DNA from: an uncultured Alistipes sp.
GTDB taxonomy: Bacteria > Bacteroidota > Bacteroidia > Bacteroidales > Rikenellaceae
Length of the DNA: 10,925 bases
Direction: 5' to 3'
Assembly (NCBI GenBank): GCA_947174295.1
Contig: CAMWIG010000051.1
Span: 1 to 10,925 of the forward strand
The notes under the pieces were generated by a model, which saw only the letters and a program-made list of their open reading frames with translations, ran no database searches and was not told the origin of the DNA. The stretch's first letter is position 1; the number at the start of each line of letters is the position of its first letter. Below are positions 6,633 through 10,925 of this stretch, in pieces. A program made the translations under genes and the position numbers.

Positions 6633-7718
6633 TTACTCCTTTTCGGTGTCGGGCAGGTCCTTGACCGATATGTCGCGGCCCTTCTCCCGTTCGAAGTGTT
6701 GCAGCGGATTGCGGCTCCACTCGGCGTAGCGGCGGCGGCACTCGGCGATGTCGACGGCGGCATACACGGCGTTGCGCATCGACTGCGGGTCGGCCTTGCC
6801 GCGTCCTGCGATGTCGTAGGCCACCCCGTGGTCGGGCGACGTGCGCACTTTGGCGAGCGAGGCCGTGAAGTTCACCCCGTCGGGCGAGAGCGTCTTGAAC
6901 GGTGCGAGCCCCTGGTCGTGGTACATGGCCAGCACGGCGTCGTAGCGTGCGTAGCCTCCGCTCGCGAAGATTCCGTCGGCGGCGAAGGGGCCGAATGCGA
7001 GGATTCCCTGCGTGAAAGCCTCCTCGACAGCGGGTTTTATTACGGTCTGCTCCTCTTCGCCCAGTAGGCCTCCGTCGCCAGCGTGGGGGTTGAGGGCCAG
7101 CACGGCGATGCGCGGCTTGACGATGCCGAAGTCCTCGACGAGCGAGCGTTCGAGACGCCGCAGGCGGTCGACGATGCACTCCTTCGATATTGCGGCGCTG
7201 ACCTCCGCCACGGGAATGTGAATCGTCACGAGTCCCACGCGCAGACGGTCGCTGCACATTATCATGAGCGGTTCGCCGCCCAGTTCGGCGGCCATGAACT
7301 CCGTGTGGCCCGTGTAACGGAACGAGTCGCTCTGCACGGTCTCCTTGTTGATGGGTGCCGTCACCAGAGCGTCGATCGCTCCGTCGCGAAGGTCGGCCGC
7401 AGCCATACGCAGCGCCTCGACGGCGGCCTGCCCGGCTTCGGCCGTGGGGAGTCCCGGTTCTACGCGTGCGTCGCCGCACTGCACGAGGTTCACTCGTCCG
7501 CGCCGCGCTTCGGCGGCGGATGCCGCATGGTGGAGTTCGACGGGTTCGGTGTCGGCGAGGGTCGCGGCGTAGACCGACGCGGCTTTTGCCGAACCGTATA
7601 TTACGGGCGTGCAGACCTCGGTCATGCGCGAGTCGGCGAAGGTCTTCAATATCACCTCCCAGCCGATGCCGTTGACGTCGCCCTGCGTGATGCCTATTTT
7701 GAGTTTGTTTTCTGACAT
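6633..7718 (-). CDS. pdxA: 4-hydroxythreonine-4-phosphate dehydrogenase
   Basis: PdxA oxidises 4-phosphohydroxy-L-threonine with NAD to the unstable ketone that PdxJ condenses with deoxyxylulose phosphate to make pyridoxine phosphate (DXP-dependent vitamin B6 route). The 361-residue protein has TQGDVNGIG (11-19) in place of the common GDPAGIG, in line with the Bacteroidota forms I recall. It also has the substrate-binding TGHTE (136-140) and the three metal-ligand histidines H167 (TIHIPV), H212 (LNPHAGDGG) and H267 (MYHDQGLAPFK). RTSPDHGVAYDIAGRG follows as expected. The ATG at 7718 fits both family start and promoter position. pdxJ is not in the window. It is the first gene of a minus-strand run leading to the small membrane protein, thrS and infC. 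Confidence 0.97.
   Translation of the reverse strand: MSENKLKIGITQGDVNGIGWEVILKTFADSRMTEVCTPVIYGSAKAASVYAATLADTEPVELHHAASAAEARRGRVNLVQCGDARVEPGLPTAEAGQAAVEALRMAAADLRDGAIDALVTAPINKETVQSDSFRYTGHTEFMAAELGGEPLMIMCSDRLRVGLVTIHIPVAEVSAAISKECIVDRLRRLERSLVEDFGIVKPRIAVLALNPHAGDGGLLGEEEQTVIKPAVEEAFTQGILAFGPFAADGIFASGGYARYDAVLAMYHDQGLAPFKTLSPDGVNFTASLAKVRTSPDHGVAYDIAGRGKADPQSMRNAVYAAVDIAECRRRYAEWSRNPLQHFEREKGRDISVKDLPDTEKE
6636..6641 (-). promoter_or_regulatory. Shine-Dalgarno site for the small membrane-protein gene
   Basis: AAGGAG on the minus strand (6641-6636) lies 9 nt before the ATG at 6626 and overlaps the last codons of pdxA. Most starts in this window lack such a site, so it helps fix this start and suggests translation coupled to pdxA. 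Confidence 0.6.
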
Positions 7719-7741
7719 TGAAATCGTTTTCTTTCAAACTG

Positions 7742-7749
7742 CAAATATA
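7742..7749 (-). promoter_or_regulatory. pdxA promoter -7 element
   Basis: TATATTTG on the minus strand (7749-7742) is a perfect TAnnTTTG. Initiation near 7736 would give a leader of about 18 nt before the ATG at 7718. The nearest upstream TTTG lies 24 nt away, too far for the usual 19-21 nt, so the -33 element is poor. Confidence 0.6.
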
Positions 7750-7780
7750 TTGAAATTTCGCTACATTCGTCTCCAAACTG

Positions 7781-7844
7781 CGAAAAAAAAGCCTCGACGC
7801 GGCATCGACGCCGTTTTTTCGTGAAATTTTCGTGCGGAAAATTT
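7781..7844. repeat. AT-rich inverted repeats between the pdxA and smpB promoters
   Basis: CGAAAAAA (7781-7788) can pair with TTTTTTCG (7814-7821) around a GC-rich 25-nt interior containing TCGACGC twice (7794-7800 and 7805-7811). Next to it AAATTTTC (7824-7831) and GAAAATTT (7837-7844) form a perfect 8-bp stem with loop GTGCG. The segment is much more A/T-rich than its surroundings and lies just upstream of the pdxA promoter. Operator, bent DNA or a terminator are all possible. Confidence 0.45.
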
Positions 7845-7874
7845 TGCGGGGGAGTGACTTTGCGGCTGACGGCT

Positions 7875-8046
7875 GACGACGCATGGTTCTGGCAGTCGCC
7901 CTACGCGGCGCAGGATTTCTGACCTCCTCTCCGATTCTGCCGCAGCGCGGAGCGGCAGCTTCGGCGCCGGCATGCCGAACCCGTGCGCGGGAGCGTCGTC
8001 TTCATGTCCGAAATCGGGCCATCCGCAAGGAAAGACCCGATTTTTT
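7875..8046 (+). ncRNA. Candidate structured small RNA upstream of smpB
   Basis: No gene product is convincing here, but base-pairing is dense. GACGACGC (7875-7882) can close a domain with GCGTCGTC (7993-8000). Within it are CGCC/GGCG (7897-7900, 7907-7910), CTGCCGC/GCGGCAG (7937-7943, 7952-7958), TTCGGC/GCCGAA (7960-7965, 7974-7979) and CCCG/CGGG (7980-7983, 7988-7991). A terminator-like hairpin ends it at 8011-8046. A weak promoter-like TGACTTTG lies at 7855-7862 without a clear -33 element. It lacks the tmRNA hallmarks I looked for and I do not recognise an SRP, 6S or RNase P core. GC-rich sequence folds easily by chance, so this is tentative. Confidence 0.3.
8011..8046 (+). terminator. Terminator-like hairpin just before the smpB promoter
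   Basis: AAATCGGG (8011-8018) pairs with CCCGATTT (8036-8043), and the T-run continues to 8046. Inside the loop TCC-GCAA-GGA (8022-8031) can add a small stem with a GNRA-type tetraloop. Stem plus U-tract is the classic intrinsic form. No protein gene ends here, so it would stop an untranslated RNA or incoming readthrough. The T-run also occupies the -33 region of the smpB promoter. Confidence 0.5.
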
Positions 8047-8067
8047 CGCGTGCAACGAAAAATATCG

Positions 8068-8075
8068 TATCTTTG
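8068..8075 (+). promoter_or_regulatory. smpB promoter -7 element
   Basis: TATCTTTG is a perfect TAnnTTTG match. The T-run at 8041-8046 lies 21 nt upstream as a possible -33 element. Initiation near 8081 would give a leader of about 14 nt before the ATG at 8095. Confidence 0.7.
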
Positions 8076-8094
8076 CGGCGATAAACACTGCGCA

Positions 8095-8559
8095 ATGGCG
8101 GATTACAAGAACATAAACATACGCAACAAGCGCGCGACGTTCGACTACGAGATACTCGAAGAGTACGTGGCCGGCGTGGTGCTCGTGGGTACGGAGATAA
8201 AGTCCATACGCATGGGCAAGGCGTCGCTCACGGAGAGCTACTGCTATTTCGAGCGCGGCGAGCTGTGGATTCGCGGCGTCAACATCGCCGAATATTCGTG
8301 GGGCACGTGCAACAACCACGTGCCGAAGCGCGACCGCAAGCTGCTGCTGAACCACAAAGAGCTCAACAAGTTGGAGCGGGCGTTGCAGGACAGGGGGCTG
8401 ACCGTCGTCGGTCTGCGTCTGTTCCTGAACGAGCGCGGGCTGGTGAAAATCGCGGTCGGTCTGGCGCGCGGCCGCAAGTCCTACGACAAGCGCGAGTACA
8501 TCAAGGAGAACGACGCCCGCCGCGAGATGGACAAGGCCATGAAGGCCTACAAGCGGTAG
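8095..8559 (+). CDS. smpB: SsrA-binding protein SmpB
   Basis: SmpB binds the tRNA-like part of tmRNA and brings it to stalled ribosomes for trans-translation. The 154-residue protein is of normal length and shows the family signature: GTEIKSIRMGKASL (32-45), HVPKRDRKLLL (75-85), RGLTVVGLRLF (100-110), RGLVKIAVGLARGRK (114-128) and the basic tail beginning YDKREYIK (130-137), which in the family enters the decoding centre. I start at the ATG at 8095 (MADYKNINIRNKRA); the longer open frame to 7972 would cross the promoter at 8068-8075. The tmRNA gene itself is not visible in the window. tsaB follows after 56 bp on the same strand and may be co-transcribed. Confidence 0.97.
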   Translation: MADYKNINIRNKRATFDYEILEEYVAGVVLVGTEIKSIRMGKASLTESYCYFERGELWIRGVNIAEYSWGTCNNHVPKRDRKLLLNHKELNKLERALQDRGLTVVGLRLFLNERGLVKIAVGLARGRKSYDKREYIKENDARREMDKAMKAYKR

Positions 8560-8615
8560 CGGCCGGTGCGCGTATCGTTTTCGGAATTGAATAGAACGGA
8601 TAAAGAGATAATTTT

Positions 8616-9320
8616 ATGTCGCTTATACTTTGCATAGAGACCGGCACGGACATCTGCTCCGTGGGAATCGCCCGCGACGGCGAGCTGCTGTCGCTGCGCG
8701 AGAGCGACGAGGGGCGCGACCATGCACGCAAGGTCGGGGTCTTCGTCGACGAGCTGCTGCGCGAGACGGGCGTCGCGCCCGACGAGCTCGACGCCGTGGC
8801 CGTGGGCAAGGGCCCCGGCTCCTACACGGGCCTGCGCATCGGCGTGTCGTTCGCCAAGGGGCTGTGCTACGGCCTGCGCATTCCGCTGGTGGCCGTAGGG
8901 TCGCTCGACGCTCTTACGGAGGTCGCGCGAGAGGACTACGAGGCCGGCATCATCGACGTCGATGGCTGGGAGTCGGCGCGTCTGTGCCCCATGGTCGACG
9001 CACGGCGCATGGAGGTCTACGCCCAGGTGTTCGATGCCGGGGGGAATGCACTGTCGGAGGTCGCGGCAGAGATTGTCGAGCCCGACAGTTTCGCGGCATG
9101 GCGCGGCGTGGGGCCGTTCGTGATATTCGGCAACGGCGCCGCCAAGTGCGCAGCGACCCTCGAAGGTTCGGTGCTGGTCGATGTCGCCCCGTCGGCGCGC
9201 GGTCTGGCGCGTCTGGCGCAGAAGGCGCTGGACGAGGGCCGCACGGAGGATATCGCCTACTTCGAGCCTTTCTACCTGAAAGACTTCGTCGTCACGACCT
9301 CGAAAAAGAAGCTGTTTTAG
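8616..9320 (+). CDS. tsaB: tRNA threonylcarbamoyladenosine biosynthesis protein TsaB
   Basis: TsaB is the inactive-kinase-fold partner of TsaD; with TsaE they transfer threonylcarbamoyl to A37 of ANN-decoding tRNAs (t6A). The 234-residue protein opens with LILCIETGTDICSVGI, the ASKHA phosphate-1-like strand pair, followed by DHARKV (35-40) and the hallmark GKGPGSYTGLRIG (64-76). The C-terminus PFYLKDFVVTTSKKKLF matches the ending I recall for Bacteroidota TsaB. The ATG at 8616 is preceded by an A/T-rich leader (GATAATTTT) and fits the family start. It lies 56 bp after smpB with no strong promoter between (only a weak TATCGTTTT around 8572), and is followed 40 bp later by a terminator hairpin. 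Together with smpB and the thrS-infC block, it makes this neighbourhood largely translation-related. Confidence 0.95.
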   Translation: MSLILCIETGTDICSVGIARDGELLSLRESDEGRDHARKVGVFVDELLRETGVAPDELDAVAVGKGPGSYTGLRIGVSFAKGLCYGLRIPLVAVGSLDALTEVAREDYEAGIIDVDGWESARLCPMVDARRMEVYAQVFDAGGNALSEVAAEIVEPDSFAAWRGVGPFVIFGNGAAKCAATLEGSVLVDVAPSARGLARLAQKALDEGRTEDIAYFEPFYLKDFVVTTSKKKLF

Positions 9321-9361
9321 ACGGAATGTGTCCCGGGCGAGAAGCGTTCGCTCTTACTGAA

Positions 9362-9397
9362 AAACATCCCCTGCCGGATTCGCGGCGGGGGATGTTT
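9362..9397. terminator. Shared terminator hairpin between tsaB and the acetyltransferase gene
   Basis: Positions 9362-9376 and 9383-9397 form a 15-bp stem with one T-G pair (AAACATCCCCTGCCG against CGGCGGGGGATGTTT) and loop GATTCG. A-run before and T-run after make it work on either strand, as expected between the convergent ends of tsaB (9320) and the GNAT gene (9462). Confidence 0.8.
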
Positions 9398-9461
9398 GCG
9401 TTAGGGCGGCGTGCAGTCGCCGGGGTGTGCGGCCGGGGCCGGCTGCCTGACGCGCCGTGCT

Positions 9462-9977
9462 CTACGGTTCGGGCGCGAACCGCTTGCAGTATGCCTCGCG
9501 GTCGGCGCCCGAGTCGAGCCGTATGCGGCCGCAGCGCGTGAAGCCGCAGCGGTCGAGAAGCCGGCGCATGGCTGTGTTGTCGCGGTGGGTGTCGACGCGT
9601 ATCGAGCTTATTCTTTGCAGGCGGCAGAGCATCTCGGCGTATGCTATGATTTCGGCCGCGATGCCGCGGCGAAGCATCCCGCGGTCGACGGCCAGCCGGT
9701 GAATGACGGCGTATGGCTCGTCGTCGGGCCATGCCCCGTCGCGAATGGTGCGGTAGGTCGGCTCGCCGTCGAACGATATGCACGCCGTAGCTATGACCTG
9801 CGAATCTGTTTCGACAACGTAGCTGCTGCCCGAGTCGATGTCGCGCATGAATGCGTCGGCGGTGGGGTAGCCGTCCTGCCACTGGTCTATCGCTTGTTCG
9901 CGCAGACGCTCCTGCGCCTGCGCTGCAATCTCCATGATGCGGGCGATGTCGCCGGCTGTCGTTTTTCGAAATATCAT
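9462..9977 (-). CDS. GNAT-family N-acetyltransferase
   Basis: This 171-residue protein has the GNAT fold signature: strand AVIHRLAVDRG (90-100) leading into the acetyl-CoA-binding loop LRRGIA (102-107) and helix AEIIAYAEML, then SSIRVDTHRDNTAMRRLLDRCGF (about 124-146), typical of strand 5 and the C-terminal helix. The early part, TTAGDIARIMEIAAQAQERLREQAIDQWQDGYP, matches a common group of uncharacterised bacterial GNATs with a QW-GYP segment. The acceptor substrate cannot be deduced. I start at the ATG at 9977, which overlaps the metallopeptidase stop by 4 nt (ATGA); the longer open frame beyond it is antisense-like noise. It is the last gene of the coupled trio and ends before the hairpin at 9362-9397. 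Confidence 0.92.
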   Translation of the reverse strand: MIFRKTTAGDIARIMEIAAQAQERLREQAIDQWQDGYPTADAFMRDIDSGSSYVVETDSQVIATACISFDGEPTYRTIRDGAWPDDEPYAVIHRLAVDRGMLRRGIAAEIIAYAEMLCRLQRISSIRVDTHRDNTAMRRLLDRCGFTRCGRIRLDSGADREAYCKRFAPEP

Positions 9978-10549
9978 CGTATGCGGTAGGTTTTCAGTTC
10001 GCGGTCGAGTTCGCGTTCGCGGCCGCCCAGACAGCGGTCGACCAGAGCGTGGAAGCGTGCCGAGTGGTTGTGGTGCACGGTGTGGCAAAGCTCGTGGACG
10101 ATGACGTAGTCGCGCAGATGCTCGGGCAGAGTCATCATGAAAAGACTTAGCGACAGATTGTCGTCGCCCGTGCACGAGCCCCATTTGGTGCGGGCGGCGC
10201 GGATGGTCACACGGCCGTATTTCAGCCCCAGCCGCGCGGCTATGGCGGCCGTGCGTGCCGGGAGGTCGGCCTTCGCCGCCCGGCGCAGCGCCTCGACCTG
10301 CTCGGGCGTGTACTCTATCCGAGGCCTGGCTTCGGCACGTCGCGTCATGCGTTCGCGCGCCGCGGCAATCCACTCTGTGCGCGAGCCGAGGAAGGCGAGC
10401 GCCCTCTCGCGGCTCGTCCCGCGCGGGTACGAGAGCCGCACGTCGCCCGACGGCCTTACGGAGAGCGTCACGCGCCGCGCACGCGCCGACTGCACGACGC
10501 GTACCGGGCCGATGCCCTCGATGTCGATTGTCTCGTCGCGCAGCTTCAT
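9974..10549 (-). CDS. YgjP-like zinc metallopeptidase (DUF45, WLM-related)
   Basis: The 191-residue protein carries RTKWGSCTGDDNLSLS (120-135) and VHELCHTVHHNHSARFH (151-167), the signature pair of the YgjP/DUF45 family. H152, E153 and H156 form the HExxH zinc site, and H162 in the NHS segment is the probable third ligand. The N-terminal third is a basic beta-rich domain (SARARRVTLSVRPSGDVRLSYP) also usual in this family. No signal peptide or membrane segment is seen, so it should be cytoplasmic. Family members are often annotated only as M48-like or SprT-like hydrolases; physiological substrates are largely unknown. Both ends are coupled by ATGA overlaps: its start to the stop of the upstream gene (10549/10546) and its stop to the GNAT start (9974/9977). 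Confidence 0.9.
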   Translation of the reverse strand: MKLRDETIDIEGIGPVRVVQSARARRVTLSVRPSGDVRLSYPRGTSRERALAFLGSRTEWIAAARERMTRRAEARPRIEYTPEQVEALRRAAKADLPARTAAIAARLGLKYGRVTIRAARTKWGSCTGDDNLSLSLFMMTLPEHLRDYVIVHELCHTVHHNHSARFHALVDRCLGGRERELDRELKTYRIR

Positions 10550-10925
10550 CGGATGAACACTTCGTCGATATTGACTGTCGTTATTTTGGGCTCGCGGCCT
10601 TCGGGGTATTCGAAATAGAGCGCGGAGAAGACTATTCTCGCATCGCCGGTGTCGTAGACCAGCAGCCGGTCGGCTGCCCGTTCCAGTGCGGGGGTCGACA
10701 GATGTTCCAGCGAGTCGAGTCCCGTCTTTTGCAGCTGTGTTCTCATCATGTCGTCCTTCGAGAACGTAATCTTGCGGCCGGGCAGAACGATGCGTACCGA
10801 GTCGCAGTCGTAGTCGTTGCGGACGTTGCTGTATGATTTCGAGAATCCGGCGATGTCGACCTGCATGTCGTGCGGTGTCGACAGGTAGGTGCTGCTGCCG
10901 ACGACCTCCTCGGCGACTTCTATGC
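10546..10925 (-). CDS. Unrecognised protein, N-terminal part beyond the window edge
   Basis: The frame stays open to the right edge, adding about 20 residues (IEVAEEVVGSSTYLS...) before the internal ATG at 10866, so the true start is outside. I do not recognise the family. The visible part is soluble, mixed alpha/beta, with DYDCDSVRIVLPGRKITFSKDD, a helical segment around LQKTGLDSLEHLSTPALERAADRLL, then strands ARIVFSALYFEYPEG and a short end KITTVNIDEVFIR. No catalytic motif, signal or membrane helix is visible in this portion. The stop TGA overlaps the metallopeptidase ATG (ATGA), indicating translational coupling and probably a related function. The long same-frame ORF, the overlap and codon use all support a real gene. 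Confidence 0.75.
   Translation of the reverse strand, partial: IEVAEEVVGSSTYLSTPHDMQVDIAGFSKSYSNVRNDYDCDSVRIVLPGRKITFSKDDMMRTQLQKTGLDSLEHLSTPALERAADRLLVYDTGDARIVFSALYFEYPEGREPKITTVNIDEVFIR

Noticed and set aside
7866..8046. tmRNA gene beside smpB
   Set aside because: No tRNA-like ends, no GGTTC-type T-arm with CCA, and no recognisable tag reading frame were found.
7972..8094. N-terminal extension of SmpB to 7972
   Set aside because: It crosses the terminator-like hairpin and a perfect -7 element, and the 41 extra residues are unlike SmpB; ATG 8095 gives the normal protein.

Overview
The window looks like chromosomal DNA from a member of the Bacteroidota, most likely Alistipes or a close relative. 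This is inferred from GC-rich coding sequence, Bacteroidota-type promoters (TAnnTTTG -7 elements, in one case TTTG with a 20-nt spacer), mostly A/T-rich translation starts with no Shine-Dalgarno sequence, and the style of the encoded proteins. No species call is possible by eye. There are no transposases, phage genes, CRISPR arrays, tRNAs or rRNAs. This is mainly a housekeeping region with some small or unassigned genes.

Layout. Positions 1-675 (+) are the 3' end of a probable surface or secreted protein, closed by a hairpin at 717-754. ruvB (Holliday-junction helicase motor) follows on the minus strand (847-1860), with its promoter inside a 73-bp-spaced direct repeat at 1881-1978. Divergent from it is a manganese catalase (2208-3182, +), then a 65-aa Ser/Thr/Asn-rich low-complexity protein (3393-3590, +). 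A large shared hairpin (3665-3702) separates these from a minus-strand block read in the order pdxA (7718-6633), a 67-aa two-helix membrane protein (6626-6423), thrS (6348-4396), infC (4372-3752). This block joins vitamin B6 synthesis to translation. infC has no ATG/GTG/TTG that could start the full-length protein and seems to begin at ATT or ATC. The rpmI-rplT genes that commonly follow infC are absent here.

A 376-bp intergenic stretch (7719-8094) holds the divergent pdxA and smpB promoters, AT-rich inverted repeats, and a series of hairpins ending in a terminator-like structure, possibly a small RNA gene. smpB (8095-8559) and tsaB (8616-9320) follow on the plus strand: ribosome rescue and the tRNA t6A modification complex. 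Another shared hairpin (9362-9397) separates them from a tightly coupled minus-strand set read from the right edge: an unrecognised protein cut by the window end (10925-10546), a YgjP-like zinc metallopeptidase (10549-9974) and a GNAT acetyltransferase (9977-9462). Both junctions in that set are 4-nt ATGA overlaps.

I found no clear new defence or mobile system. The most promising non-routine signals are the structured segment upstream of smpB, the repeat/promoter array at ruvB, the non-AUG infC start, the low-complexity small protein with an in-frame 21-bp tandem duplication, and a CTGCCG/CGGCAG hairpin core that recurs at four intergenic sites.
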